A DNA stretch of 64,000 bases from Paramagnetospirillum caucaseum (GTDB lineage: Bacteria; Pseudomonadota; Alphaproteobacteria; Rhodospirillales; Magnetospirillaceae). The first letter of the stretch is position 1. Every line of letters starts with the position of its first letter. Location: assembly GCF_000342045.1 (NCBI RefSeq), contig NZ_AONQ01000002.1:1-64000 (forward strand), read 5' to 3'. The notes beneath the pieces are model-generated. The model saw only the letters and a program-made list of their open reading frames with translations, did not search any database and was not told the origin of the DNA. Below, in pieces: positions 36,825-48,864 of this stretch. The translations under genes were made by a program, and so were the position numbers.

Positions 36825-38021
36825 CTAGTCGCGCAAGCTCCACAGCACCTCGCGGGTATGCTCGGCGATCATCATTTCCTCGTCGGTGGGAATCACCCAG
36901 ACCGCCACCTTGCTGTCCAGCGCGCTGATCAACTCGGCATCGCCGTCGGCGTTGGCGGCCTCGTCCAGGCGGATTCCCAGCCATTCCGACAGATGGCAGA
37001 CCCTGGCGCGCACCGGCGGCGAGTGCTCGCCGATGCCGGCGGTGAACACCAGGGCGTCCAGACCGCCCATGGCGGCGGCCAGCGAGCCCAGCTCGCGGGC
37101 GATGCGGTAGGTGAACAGCTCGACCGCCTCGGCGGCATGGGGCTCGGAGCTTTCCAGCAGCACCCGCATGTCGTTGTTGAGCCCCGACACACCCAGCAGG
37201 CCCGACTGCTTGTACAGCAGGGTCTCGATTTCCTTGGCGGTCATGCCCTTCTGCTGCAGCAGATAGAGCACTACGCCGGCGTCCAGCGTGCCGGTGCGGG
37301 TCCCCATGGGCAGACCGTCCAGGGCGGTGAAGCCCATGGTGGACGCCACGCTCTTGCCGCCCTTGATGGCGCACATGGAGGCGCCGGAGCCCAGATGGGC
37401 CACCGCCACCCGGCCGCGCGCCTGGGCCGGGGCCAGCTTGGCCAGCCGGCGCGAGATGTATTCGTAGGACAGGCCGTGGAAGCCGTAGCGCTTGACGCCT
37501 TCGCCGGTCAGGGCGCGCGGTAGGGCGAAGGTCTGGGACACCCAGGGATTGGAGCGATGGAAGGCGGTGTCGAAGCACGCCACCTGCGGCAGGCCGGGAT
37601 GGACCTTGGCCAGGGCGCGGATGGGCGCCAGATTGTGGGGCTGGTGCAGGGGTGCCAGGGGAACCAACTGCTCCAGCTCGACCATCAGGTCGTCGTTGAT
37701 CAGCATGGGGTGGGAATATTGCGAGCCGCCATGGACGACGCGGTGGCCGGCCACCTTCAACTCGGCGCCGTCCAGATGGGACTCGATCCAGCCGATCATG
37801 TGCTTGAACAGCGCCTCGTGGCTGAGACCGGGCTCGTCCGGCCAGCGGTCCTCGGCCAGCACCGCTCCGTCGGGCGACTTGGCGATGAAATGGGGGGCGA
37901 CGTTGATGCCCTCCACCTGACCCTTGGACGACAGCAGCGGCGAATCGTCGCCGTTGGAGACGTAAAGCGAGAACTTGATGCTGGACGAGCCGGCATTGAT
38001 GACCAGGATGCCTTCACGCAT
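36825..38021 (-). CDS. ackA: Acetate kinase
   Basis: Interconverts acetyl-phosphate and acetate with ADP/ATP. 398 residues. ASKHA signatures: LVINAGSSSIKFSLY at the N terminus, VAHLGSGASMCAI and MGFTALDGLPMGTRTGTLD. ATG at 38021 (MREGILVINAG) has AGGA six bases upstream. It follows the phosphotransacetylase gene by 99 bases, which hold a GC-rich repeat fragment. Confidence 0.95.
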   Translation of the reverse strand: MREGILVINAGSSSIKFSLYVSNGDDSPLLSSKGQVEGINVAPHFIAKSPDGAVLAEDRWPDEPGLSHEALFKHMIGWIESHLDGAELKVAGHRVVHGGSQYSHPMLINDDLMVELEQLVPLAPLHQPHNLAPIRALAKVHPGLPQVACFDTAFHRSNPWVSQTFALPRALTGEGVKRYGFHGLSYEYISRRLAKLAPAQARGRVAVAHLGSGASMCAIKGGKSVASTMGFTALDGLPMGTRTGTLDAGVVLYLLQQKGMTAKEIETLLYKQSGLLGVSGLNNDMRVLLESSEPHAAEAVELFTYRIARELGSLAAAMGGLDALVFTAGIGEHSPPVRARVCHLSEWLGIRLDEAANADGDAELISALDSKVAVWVIPTDEEMMIAEHTREVLWSLRD

Positions 38022-38086
38022 GAAAAATCCTCGATTCCGTTGTGACCGGCTCACCGATTCCAGCCGCCATTGCGGCGGCGGCCAAG

Positions 38087-38110
38087 GGCGCGGAGGCGCC
38101 CGCCCGGCGA
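38087..38110. repeat. Partial copy of the 35.2 kb intergenic repeat
   Basis: GGCGCGGAGG then CGCCCGCCCGGCGA matches 35270-35292 with one substitution and one inserted base. It lies in the pta-ackA intergenic space and is preceded by a GC-rich palindrome (GCCGCCATTGCGGCGGC, 38063-38079). The flanking perfect palindromes of the first copy are missing here. Confidence 0.5.
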
Positions 38111-38120
38111 GGGGCTTTTA

Positions 38121-39530
38121 TTACTGAGCGGCGACACCGCCCTTGGCGCGCCGCGCGTGGGCGAACAGCACGGCGACGGCGCACGACGCCAGGCGGGCCT
38201 TGGCGCTGTCGGCGCGGCTGGTCAGCACGATGGGCACCCGGGCGCCCAACACGATGCCGGCGGCATCGGCGTCGGCCAGATAGGACAGCTGCTTGGCCAG
38301 CATGTTGCCGGCCTCCAGGTCGGGCACCAGCAGGATGTCGGCGCGCCCGGCGACGGCCGAGTTGATCTTCTTGATCTTGGCCGCTTCCTCGCTGATGGCG
38401 TTGTCGAAGGCCAGCGGGCCGTCCAGCAGGGCGCCGGTGATCTGGCCACGATCGGCCATCTTGCAGAGCGCCGCCGCCTCGATGGTCGAGTTGATCTTGG
38501 GATACACCGTCTCCACCGCCGACAGGATGGCCACCTTGGGCAACTCGACGCCCAGCACGTGCGCCAGCTCGATGGAATTCTGCAGGATGTCGGCCTTGTC
38601 TTCGAGCGTCGGGTAAATGTTGATGGCCGCATCGGTGATCAGCAGGGTGCGGGGATAGGTGGGCACGTCCATGACGAAGACGTGGCTGATGCGCCGGGCG
38701 GTGCGCAGGCCCTTATCCCGGGACGCCACCTCGTGCATCATCTCGTCGGTGTGCAAGGACCCCTTCATCAGGGCCTCGGCCTCGCCCGAGCGGCACATGG
38801 CCACCGCCTTCTCGGCGGATTCGTGGGAATGCTGGGTATCGACGATGCGCAGGCCGGCGATGTCCAGGTTGAACTCCTTGGCCACCGAGCGGATCTTGGC
38901 CTCCGGCCCGATGAGGATCGGGTCGATCAGGCCGAGCTTGGCCGCCTCCACGGGGCCTTCCAACGACACCTGATCGCAGGGGTGGCACACCGCCACCGAG
39001 ATGGGCGCCAACACCGCGCAGCGGGCGATGATATCCTCGAACACGTGATGACGGCGACGCAGCGATACTTCGTTGAGTTCCAGGCGGGGCAGCACCAGCT
39101 TCTCGGTGGGGGCGGCGACGCGGGCCTGGCCGCTGAAGACCGTCTCGCCCCGCTGGTTGACACCCATGCAGTCGAGCACGATGTCGAGCGGAGCGATCTT
39201 CTCCACCACCCGAACGCTGACGGTCAGGGTGTCGCCCACCTCGACGGCGCCGGAGAACGCCAGATTCTGGCTGCGGTAGACGGTGCCCGGCCCCGGCAGT
39301 TCGTTGCCCAGCAGCGCCGACAGCAGCGAGCCGCCCCACATGGAATGGGCCACCACCTTGCGGTGATTGGCGAACTTCTCGGCGCTTTCCACGCTGTAGT
39401 GGGTGGGGTTGAGATCGCCGGTGGCCACACCGAACAGCTCCACGTCCTTCATGGAACAGGTGCGCGTCAGGCTTGCCGTGTCGCCGACCTTGATCTCGGC
39501 GAACGTGCGGTTCTCCATCATCTCAACCAT
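38121..39530 (-). CDS. MaoC-phosphate acetyltransferase fusion
   Basis: 469 residues. The N-terminal hot-dog/MaoC domain (about 1-140: FGVATGDLNPTH, KVVAHSMWGGSLLSALLGN) would bind an acyl-CoA. The C-terminal phosphate acetyl/butyryltransferase domain (about 165-469: ALMKGSLHTDEMMHEV, FVMDVPTYPRTLLITDAAIN) makes acyl-phosphate. This is the common alphaproteobacterial bifunctional enoyl-CoA hydratase/Pta architecture. The ATG at 39530 follows GGGGG. Upstream of ackA, divergent from the Pat-like gene. Confidence 0.9.
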   Translation of the reverse strand: MVEMMENRTFAEIKVGDTASLTRTCSMKDVELFGVATGDLNPTHYSVESAEKFANHRKVVAHSMWGGSLLSALLGNELPGPGTVYRSQNLAFSGAVEVGDTLTVSVRVVEKIAPLDIVLDCMGVNQRGETVFSGQARVAAPTEKLVLPRLELNEVSLRRRHHVFEDIIARCAVLAPISVAVCHPCDQVSLEGPVEAAKLGLIDPILIGPEAKIRSVAKEFNLDIAGLRIVDTQHSHESAEKAVAMCRSGEAEALMKGSLHTDEMMHEVASRDKGLRTARRISHVFVMDVPTYPRTLLITDAAINIYPTLEDKADILQNSIELAHVLGVELPKVAILSAVETVYPKINSTIEAAALCKMADRGQITGALLDGPLAFDNAISEEAAKIKKINSAVAGRADILLVPDLEAGNMLAKQLSYLADADAAGIVLGARVPIVLTSRADSAKARLASCAVAVLFAHARRAKGGVAAQ

Positions 39531-39572
39531 GCCCGACCCCCTAATACCGACGAAATATTGTTGCAGCGCGGA

Positions 39573-39602
39573 ATTATAGTCCCGATCCGCCGCGCCGCAC
39601 AA
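39573..39602 (-). promoter_or_regulatory. Candidate promoter for the pta-ackA operon
   Basis: A consensus TATAAT on the minus strand (39578-39573) with TTGTGC 18 bases upstream (39602-39597). It lies 43 bases before the MaoC-Pta start codon. Confidence 0.5.
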
Positions 39603-39741
39603 TGACCGCTTGATGACTAAGGTCAAGACCGGATGGATTTGGGGGATATGCGCAACAGCCCTTACAAGATGTTGCGGCGCACCATGGAAGAGGACTAATC
39701 TCCCGTCTGCGTCGGATATTCACCGCCATATCGGGATTCCC

Positions 39742-42453
39742 ATGAGCACGCGCAACCTCAAGTCCCTGTTCCGTCCCCAATCCATCGCCGTGGTCGGCGC
39801 CTCCATCAAGCCGAAGAGCATCGGATCGGTGGTGATGCGCAACCTGCTGAAGGGCGAATTCGCCGGACCGGTGATGCCGGTGACCTCCGAGCATGCCTCG
39901 GTGGGCGGCGTCCTGGCCTATCCCGACGTGGCCTGCCTGCCCAAGGCGCCCGACCTGGCGCTGATCTGCACGCCGCCCTCGACCATTCCCGGCATTCTCC
40001 GCACCCTGGGCGAGCGCGGCACCAAGGCGGCCTGCATCATGACCAGCGGGCTGCATCTCGAGCAGGACGCCGGCGGCGCCACCATGCTCGAACTCTCCCT
40101 GGCGGTGGCGCGCCAGCACGGTATGCGGCTGCTGGGTCCCAATTCCATGGGCATCCTGGTGCCGGGCATCGGACTCAACGCCAGTTCGTCCCACGAGAAC
40201 GTCCTGCCCGGCAAGCTGGCCTTCGTCTCCCAGTCGGGAGCCCTGTGCACGGCGGTGCTGGACTGGGCGCGAGCCCGCGAGATCGGCTTTTCCCACTTCA
40301 TCCATCTGGGCGACACCGAGGGCGTGGATTTCGGCGACGTGCTCGACTACCTGGGCAGCGATCCCGGCACGCGCGCCATCCTGATCTACATGGAATCCAT
40401 CCACGAGCGCCGCAATTTCATGTCGGCGGCCCGCGCCGCGTCGCGCAACAAGCCGGTGTTGGCCATCAAGGCCGGGCGCTCGCGGGAAGGCGCCCGGGCG
40501 GCGGCCTCGCACACCGGGGCGCTGGCCGGCTCGGATCTGGTGTTCGACGCCGCCATGCGCCGCGCCGGCATGCTGCGCGTCCAGGACATCGAGGAGATCT
40601 TCGGCGCGGTGGAGACCCTGGCCCGCTCCAAACCCATGAAGGGCCGGCGGCTGGCCATCCTGACCAATGGCGGCGGCATCGGGGTGATCGCCGCCGACGA
40701 CCTGGCCGAGATGGGCGGCGAACTGGCCCAGCTGCCCGACGAGGTCATCGACAAGCTGAAGGCGGTGCTGCCCCCCGGCTGGTCCCAGGGCAACCCGGTT
40801 GACATCTCCGCCGACGCCGACGGCGAACGCTACGTCAAGACGCTGAACATCCTGTCGGAAAGCAAGGCGGTGGATGCCGTGCTGGTGATGCTCGCCCCCT
40901 CCGCCGTCTCGGACCCCACCGACGTGGCGGCCGCCATCATCAAGACCGCCAAGGACCGGCCGCGCGCCAACGTCATGACCTGCTGGGTGGGCAACGAGGC
41001 GGTGGCCCGGGGCCGCCACCTGTTCAGCGGCGCCGGCATCCCCACCTACGACACGCCGCGCGCCGCCATCCAGGCCTTCATGCACCTGCTGCAATACCGC
41101 AGGAACCAGGAATTGCTGATGGAAGTCCCGGCTTCGGCGCCGACCGACTTCGTGCCCGACACGCGCCGCGCCCGCTTCCTGATCGACGAAGCCTTGGCCA
41201 AGGGCGGCGGCACCCTCAACGAGCCCGAGGCCAAGGCGGTGCTGGAAGCCTACGGCATTCCCACCGTCGAGACCCATGTGGCGCGCAGCCCCTCGCTGGC
41301 CGGCAAGATCGCCATGGCCATGAAGGAATCGGTGGCGCTGAAGATTCTGTCGCCCGACATCTTGCACAAATCCGACGTGGGCGGCGTCATGCTCAACCTG
41401 CAGGGCGCCTTCGAGGTGGAAAAGGCCGCCCATGCCATGCTGGAGCGGGTCAAGGCGGTCTACCCCGAGGCCCGCATCGACGGCTTCACCGTCCAGAGCA
41501 TGGCGCGCCGCCCCGGCGCCCAGGAGCTGATCTGCGGCGTCGCCACCGACCCGGTGTTCGGACCGGTGATCATGTTCGGCCAGGGCGGCATCGCCGTCGA
41601 GGTCATCGCCGACCGGGCCATGGCCCTGCCGCCGCTCAACATGAACCTGGCGGCCGAGCTGATCTCGCGCACCCGGGTGGCCCGCCTGCTGGAAGGATAT
41701 CGCGGCCGCCCGCCCGCCAACAAGGAAGCCATCCAGCTGGCCCTGGTGCAGCTGTCCCAGTTGGTGGTCGATTTCCCCGAGATCGTCGAGCTGGACATCA
41801 ATCCGCTGTTCGCCGATTCCCAGGGCGTGCTGGCACTCGATGCCCGCATGGTGGTGGCGCCGGCCAAGCCCGGCACCGAGCATCTGGCCATCCGCCCCTA
41901 CCCCAAGGAGCTGGAGGAATGGTTCACCATGACCGACGGGCGCAAGACCCTGCTGCGCCCCATCCGGCCCGAGGATGAGCCCAACCATCACATCCTGGTG
42001 TCCAAGCTGACACCCGAGGACATCCGCTTCCGCTTCTTCGGCCTGGTGCACGAACTGCCCCATTCGGAAATGGCCCGCCTGACCCAGATCGACTACGCCC
42101 GCGAGATGGCCTTCATCGGCGAGATCGAGAAGGAAGGAGGCGGCAAGGAGACGCTGGGCGTGGTGCGCACCGTCACCGACCCCGACAACGACGCCGCCGA
42201 ATTCGCCATCGTGGTGCGCTCGGACCTCAAGGGCTCGGGCCTGGGCAAGCGCCTGCTGGTCAAGATGATCGAGTATTGCCGCTCGCGCGGCACCCGGACC
42301 ATCGTCGGCCAGGTGCTGAAGGACAACCCGCGCATGCTGGCCTTCGTCCAGCACCTGGGCTTCCTGCCCATCCGCACCATCGACGGCGACATCGTCGAGG
42401 TGGAACTGGAACTGCAGAAGGAACACGAACTCGGCCCCGACCCGACCGACTAA
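39742..42453 (+). CDS. Pat-like protein: NDP-forming acyl-CoA synthetase fused to GNAT
   Basis: 903 residues. Order: CoA-binding Rossmann domain (about 1-130, SIAVVGASIKPKSIG), succinyl-CoA-synthetase-like domains (about 145-470), ATP-grasp domain (about 480-710, ESVALKILSPDILHKSDVGGV), C-terminal GNAT (about 740-903, GSGLGKRLLVKM and DNPRMLAFVQHLGF). Same architecture as Pat/YfiQ lysine acetyltransferases, which acetylate acetyl-CoA synthetase and many other proteins. ATG at 39742. Divergent from the acetyl-phosphate genes. Confidence 0.9.
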   Translation: MSTRNLKSLFRPQSIAVVGASIKPKSIGSVVMRNLLKGEFAGPVMPVTSEHASVGGVLAYPDVACLPKAPDLALICTPPSTIPGILRTLGERGTKAACIMTSGLHLEQDAGGATMLELSLAVARQHGMRLLGPNSMGILVPGIGLNASSSHENVLPGKLAFVSQSGALCTAVLDWARAREIGFSHFIHLGDTEGVDFGDVLDYLGSDPGTRAILIYMESIHERRNFMSAARAASRNKPVLAIKAGRSREGARAAASHTGALAGSDLVFDAAMRRAGMLRVQDIEEIFGAVETLARSKPMKGRRLAILTNGGGIGVIAADDLAEMGGELAQLPDEVIDKLKAVLPPGWSQGNPVDISADADGERYVKTLNILSESKAVDAVLVMLAPSAVSDPTDVAAAIIKTAKDRPRANVMTCWVGNEAVARGRHLFSGAGIPTYDTPRAAIQAFMHLLQYRRNQELLMEVPASAPTDFVPDTRRARFLIDEALAKGGGTLNEPEAKAVLEAYGIPTVETHVARSPSLAGKIAMAMKESVALKILSPDILHKSDVGGVMLNLQGAFEVEKAAHAMLERVKAVYPEARIDGFTVQSMARRPGAQELICGVATDPVFGPVIMFGQGGIAVEVIADRAMALPPLNMNLAAELISRTRVARLLEGYRGRPPANKEAIQLALVQLSQLVVDFPEIVELDINPLFADSQGVLALDARMVVAPAKPGTEHLAIRPYPKELEEWFTMTDGRKTLLRPIRPEDEPNHHILVSKLTPEDIRFRFFGLVHELPHSEMARLTQIDYAREMAFIGEIEKEGGGKETLGVVRTVTDPDNDAAEFAIVVRSDLKGSGLGKRLLVKMIEYCRSRGTRTIVGQVLKDNPRMLAFVQHLGFLPIRTIDGDIVEVELELQKEHELGPDPTD

Positions 42454-42543
42454 CCGGCCGGCATAGGCCTAAGCTGTTGCCGGGACAGTCAAGTTGCCGC
42501 AAGATGCGGCGGGGGAATTGAGGCGTTTGGGGATCTTGCCGTC

Positions 42544-43338
42544 ATGTCGCTGTCAACGGTCATCGGTTTTTCGCTGAGCCTGCTGCTGATCATCGTCTCG
42601 ATCATCGAACTGACGACCAATTTCAAGATCTTCCTGCACCTGTCCGGCCTGCTCATGGTGGTGGGCGGCACCCTGGCCGCCGCGCATGTGGGCTTCGAGA
42701 TGCGCTACGTCAAGCAGGCGCTGGGCAACATCAAGGCGATCTTCTTCTCGCCCAAGATGGCGCGCGGCATGCTGACCAACGAGGTGGCCCGCGTCATCCG
42801 CTGGGGCTACCTGCTGCAGAAGAGCGGCATCCAGGCCCTGGAATCCGACGTGAAGAGCCTGAAGAGCCAGGACGCCTTCCTGGCCTATGGGGTCGGCTTG
42901 GTGGTCTCGGGCTATACCGGCGAGGAAGTGCGCCACATGCTGGACAATCAGGTGGAAACCGCCTTCCAGCGCCATACCGTCTCGGTGGAAATCCTCAAAT
43001 ACATGGCCAGCAACGCCCCGGCCTTCGGCATGATGGCCACCCTGGTCGGCCTCGTGGTCATGCTCGACAACATGGACGACCCGGCCAAGCTGGGTCCCGG
43101 CATGGCGGTGGGCCTGCTGGGAACCCTCTACGGCGTGCTGTTCGCCCGCCTGGTCCTCATGCCGGCGGCGGAAAAGGCCCACCAGCGCGAATCCATCATC
43201 CGCTTCCGCAACATGCTGGTGGCGGAAGGACTGGTCATGCTGGCCGAGCGGCGCAGCCCCCGCTTCATCCAGGATGCCATGAACTCCTATCTCGACCCCG
43301 CCATCCACTTCGACATCGACAAGGCGCCGAAGAAGTAG
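42544..43338 (+). CDS. motA: MotA/PomA-type stator protein
   Basis: 264 residues with four membrane segments (residues 5-22, 32-50, about 155-172, 188-205) and the large cytoplasmic loop between the second and third. ASNAPAFGMMATLVGLVVML and AVGLLGTLYGVLFARL match the MotA/TolQ/ExbB channel helices. Sodium-type PomA has the same length, so ion specificity is not assigned. Directly upstream of motB (17 bases). Confidence 0.9.
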   Translation: MSLSTVIGFSLSLLLIIVSIIELTTNFKIFLHLSGLLMVVGGTLAAAHVGFEMRYVKQALGNIKAIFFSPKMARGMLTNEVARVIRWGYLLQKSGIQALESDVKSLKSQDAFLAYGVGLVVSGYTGEEVRHMLDNQVETAFQRHTVSVEILKYMASNAPAFGMMATLVGLVVMLDNMDDPAKLGPGMAVGLLGTLYGVLFARLVLMPAAEKAHQRESIIRFRNMLVAEGLVMLAERRSPRFIQDAMNSYLDPAIHFDIDKAPKK

Positions 43339-43355
43339 CCGGGAGGCCCTGGGCC

Positions 43356-44018
43356 ATGAGCAAGAGCAAGTTCCATAAGGAAAACAAGGAGGCGGCCGAG
43401 GACTGGCTGCTGTCCTACGCCGACATGATCACCCTTTTGATGGCTTTCTTCATCGTCCTGGTGTCCATGTCGACCATCGACAAGAACAAGTACGAGCAGG
43501 TGTCCCAGGGCATGGCCAAGGACATCGGCTACCGCGAGGTGACCACGCCCTTGCAGGACATGCGCTCGGAACTGCTGGGTCAGGTGACCGGAGCCGGCGT
43601 CGAGGACACCGTGGACGTGGGCAAGGACGACAAGGGCATCGTCCTCAACCTGGCCAGCGGCACCATGTTCAAGCCCGGCTCGGCCGACGTGCGCCCCGAG
43701 ATCATGCCGCTGATGAAGGAGATCACCGGCACCTTGAAGCAGGAGCGCTTCAAGAACTACCAGGTGGAAATCCAGGGCCACACCGACGACACGCCGATCC
43801 GCACGCCGCAATTCGCCAGCAACTGGGACCTGTCCTCGGCCCGCGCCCTGTCGACCCTGAAGCTGATGAACGAGTTGGGCATCCCCACCGGGCGCATGAA
43901 GATTTCCGCCCTGGCCGACAACGCGCCGCGCGTTCCCAACCGCAGCGAAACCGGCAAGGCCTACCCGGAAAACCAGGCCATCAACCGCCGGGTCGAGATC
44001 CACATCTACCCGCGGTAA
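43356..44018 (+). CDS. motB: MotB-type stator protein with OmpA domain
   Basis: 220 residues. The membrane helix has the ion-binding Asp23 in SYADMITLLMAFFIVLVSM, then the plug/linker. A C-terminal OmpA-like peptidoglycan-binding domain follows (about 95-220: VEIQGHTDDTPI, NWDLSSARALSTLKLM, NRRVEIHIY). Shorter than E. coli MotB (308), with a compact linker. Paired with motA; no other flagellar genes in the window. Confidence 0.9.
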   Translation: MSKSKFHKENKEAAEDWLLSYADMITLLMAFFIVLVSMSTIDKNKYEQVSQGMAKDIGYREVTTPLQDMRSELLGQVTGAGVEDTVDVGKDDKGIVLNLASGTMFKPGSADVRPEIMPLMKEITGTLKQERFKNYQVEIQGHTDDTPIRTPQFASNWDLSSARALSTLKLMNELGIPTGRMKISALADNAPRVPNRSETGKAYPENQAINRRVEIHIYPR

Positions 44019-44019
44019 C

Positions 44020-44229
44020 TCACAATTCGCCGCGCCGCTGCTTGGCCAGCACGTATTCCAGCCGCTTGAGGCCCAGCAGCTTCAGATGGGCCTCGCTGGC
44101 CCCCCGGGCGCCGACGATGGAGATCTCGGTCAGGGTCGGGACGTGAAAGGCCGTCACCTTGACGGCGTTGCCAAGGCGGATGAACTCGAACAAGACCTCG
44201 GCCGCGTTGATATCCGGTTTCATCCCCAA
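44020..44229 (-). CDS. Small DUF6898-like protein
   Basis: 69 residues, matching a family of short Rhodospirillales proteins of unknown function (EVLFEFIRLGNAVKVTAFHVPTLTEISIVG). MKPDIN at 44223 is an alternative start. Convergent with motB (1 base between stops) and 17 bases after the HIBCH-like gene on the same strand. Confidence 0.7.
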   Translation of the reverse strand: MGMKPDINAAEVLFEFIRLGNAVKVTAFHVPTLTEISIVGARGASEAHLKLLGLKRLEYVLAKQRRGEL

Positions 44230-44246
44230 ACCCTTACGGCCGCCAC

Positions 44247-45305
44247 TTACGGCAACGGCAGTTCATTGTCGCCCAGCGGCTGGAAATAGGCCGCCACCGC
44301 CAATTCGTCCACCTCGGCCAGGCTGGAGGGAGTCCAGGCCGGCCGGCGATCCTTATCTACGACTTGGGCACGAATTCCCTCAAGAAAATCCTGTCCCTGC
44401 AAAAAATGCCAGGCGAGGCGGAACTCGCGCCTTAGGGCCTCGTCGAAATCCAGTCCCCGCCCCTCGCGCAATTGCCGGTTGGTCACCGCCAGGCTGAACG
44501 GGGCGCGGCCCGACAGCTCGGCCAGGGTATCCCAGGCCCATTGCCCTCCGTCCAGGCGCAGTTCCTCGACCACGTCGCCCAGGCGGCGATGGGCGAAGCA
44601 GCGCTCCAGCCCATCCAGCTGGCGGAGCAGCGGCCCATCGCCCGGCTCCTCGTGGAACCGCGCCAGAACGCTCGCCACCGCCTCGCCGGAATCGGCGGCC
44701 AGGGCGGCCCCGGCCAGGGCGAGACGCAGCTCGCCCAGCCGGTCCGCCGGAACGAAATGGGTGGCGATCCCCGCCCACAGGCAATCGGCCGGCCCCAGCT
44801 GGCGGCCGGTCAGGCCGAGGTAAAGCCCCACATGGCCGGGGCAGCGGTTGAGGAAATGGGTGGCACCCACGTCGGGAAAGAAGCCGATGCCGGTCTCCGG
44901 CATGGCGAAGCGGGTACGTTCGGTGGCGATGCGGAAATCCCCGTTGACCGACAGCCCCGCCCCGCCGCCCATGCAGATGCCGTCCAGCAGCGAGACATAG
45001 GGCTTGGGGTAGCGGTGGATGCGGCGGTTCAGCCGGTATTCCGTGCGGAAGACGTCGCGGTTGAAGCCGTGGTTACCGCGTCTGGCCGCATCCCACACCA
45101 TGCGGATGTCGCCGCCGGCGCAGAAGGCCCGCTCGCCCTCCCCCTCGATCAGGACTACGCCGATCTCGGGATCGTCCTCCCACCCGGCCAGACAGCGGGT
45201 GATGTCGTGGTACTGCGCCGCAGACAGGGCGTTCAGCACCTTGGGCCGGTTGAGCCGGATGCGCCCCAGGCGCCCATCCCGGGTGACCACCGTTTCCCCG
45301 TCCAT
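44247..45305 (-). CDS. Enoyl-CoA hydratase/isomerase family protein (HIBCH-like)
   Basis: 352 residues, the length of 3-hydroxyisobutyryl-CoA hydrolases of valine catabolism. Crotonase fold: FCAGGDIRMVW (oxyanion hole), LDGICMGGGAGLSVNG, MPETGIGFFPDVGATHFL (typical of HIBCH). The C-terminal helical tail is also HIBCH-like. ATG at 45305 with GGGGG upstream. Confidence 0.87.
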   Translation of the reverse strand: MDGETVVTRDGRLGRIRLNRPKVLNALSAAQYHDITRCLAGWEDDPEIGVVLIEGEGERAFCAGGDIRMVWDAARRGNHGFNRDVFRTEYRLNRRIHRYPKPYVSLLDGICMGGGAGLSVNGDFRIATERTRFAMPETGIGFFPDVGATHFLNRCPGHVGLYLGLTGRQLGPADCLWAGIATHFVPADRLGELRLALAGAALAADSGEAVASVLARFHEEPGDGPLLRQLDGLERCFAHRRLGDVVEELRLDGGQWAWDTLAELSGRAPFSLAVTNRQLREGRGLDFDEALRREFRLAWHFLQGQDFLEGIRAQVVDKDRRPAWTPSSLAEVDELAVAAYFQPLGDNELPLP

Positions 45306-45457
45306 CCATCCCCCCTAATAGTCATCAAACCTAATGTGCGGCCGCCGGGCGGCCGGCATGATTTTTCCCATTGCCAAAGGCGGCGTCCTTGCCGACCCTT
45401 GCGGGCTGAATTTCACGCCACCCCGCCCATGCGGACGAAGACAGGAATCCGACGCCC

Positions 45458-47891
<2,434 letters not shown>

Positions 47892-48072
47892 GCCCGTTTC
47901 GCGGCATCGCCATTCCAGCAAGGCCGTGCCTCGCGGCAATTGAACACCAATAAAAAGTAATTAACCAAAGTCAATAGCCACTCCCGCCGGGGTATCGTAT
48001 CATTCGAAAGAAACACCACATCACCCATGTGTTGAACCCCCGGTTTTCCGGGCAGCGGGAAGGATCGAGACG
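47892..48072 (+). other. Intergenic region hemB-SUMF1 gene
   Basis: 181 bases with an AT-rich centre (AATAAAAAGTAATTAACC near 47949-47966). TTGAAC at 47940 could be a -35 box, but no convincing -10 is placed. No terminator hairpin with a T-run was found after hemB. Confidence 0.3.
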
Positions 48073-48864
48073 ATGACCAGACTCTCCACCACCGGCCTCC
48101 TGCTGCTGGCCCTGGCCGTGGCGCCCCCCGCCGCGTCCGCCCAGTCCGCCGCCCCGGACAAGAGCTTCAAGGATTGCCCCTTCTGCCCCGAGATGGTGGT
48201 GATCCCCGCCGGCTCGGTCACCGCCGGCAATCCCAAGGATTACGAAGACCCCGAACCCGACGCCCCCAAGCGCCCGAGCATCACCATCGCCAAGCCCTAC
48301 GCCATCGGCAAGTACGAGGTGACGCAGGCCGAGTGGGAAGCGGTGATGGGCTCCAATCCCAGCGGAACCAAGGCGCCGAACAATCCCGTCGAGCATGTGG
48401 ACTGGAAGATCATCCAGGAGTTCATCGCCAAGCTGAACGCCAAGTCCGGCCACACCTACCGCCTGCCCACCGAGCAGGAATGGGAATACGCCGCCCGCGC
48501 CGGCTCGTCGGCCAGCTATTCCTTCGGCGAGGACGAGAAGAAGCTGGGCGAGCACGCCTGGTACACCGCCAATTCCGGCAACGTCACCCATCCGGTGGGC
48601 AAGCTGAAGCCCAACGCCTTCGGCCTGTACGACATGCACGGCAACGTCTGGGAATGGACCGCCGACTGCTACCTGGAAAAGTTCATCGCCGGGCTGAAGG
48701 ACCAGAAATTCTCCAAGGACTGGGAAACCGGCTGCTACCGCGTGACGCGCGGCGGATCGGCGCTGAACCTGCCCATGGCGGTGACCAGCTGGTACCGCGC
48801 CTCGCTGAAGCAGCCGCTGCACAACGCCAATCTCGGCTTCCGGCTGGCCAAGAGCCTGCCCTGA
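48073..48864 (+). CDS. Secreted SUMF1 (formylglycine-generating-enzyme-like) protein
   Basis: 263 residues. Signal peptide (LLLLALAVAPPAASAQ), then a CPFC motif near residue 35. The SUMF1/FGE-sulfatase fold follows: MVVIPAGSVTAG, KYEVTQAEWEAVMG, RLPTEQEWEYAARAG, LYDMHGNVWEWTADCY, NLGFRLAKSLP. In most such bacterial proteins enzymatic formylglycine formation is not shown; a binding or structural role is equally possible. AAGGA 7 bases before the ATG. No sulfatase nearby. Confidence 0.88.
   Translation: MTRLSTTGLLLLALAVAPPAASAQSAAPDKSFKDCPFCPEMVVIPAGSVTAGNPKDYEDPEPDAPKRPSITIAKPYAIGKYEVTQAEWEAVMGSNPSGTKAPNNPVEHVDWKIIQEFIAKLNAKSGHTYRLPTEQEWEYAARAGSSASYSFGEDEKKLGEHAWYTANSGNVTHPVGKLKPNAFGLYDMHGNVWEWTADCYLEKFIAGLKDQKFSKDWETGCYRVTRGGSALNLPMAVTSWYRASLKQPLHNANLGFRLAKSLP

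Noticed and set aside
39574-42426. A 950-codon open frame on the minus strand opposite the Pat-like gene
   Set aside because: It is rich in Gly/His/Gln with no domain. It exists because GC-rich third positions of the real plus-strand gene suppress stops on the other strand.
42544-44018. A TolQ/TolR or ExbB/ExbD pair instead of stators
   Set aside because: The first protein has the four-helix MotA layout and length, and the second has an OmpA-type peptidoglycan domain, as MotB does.
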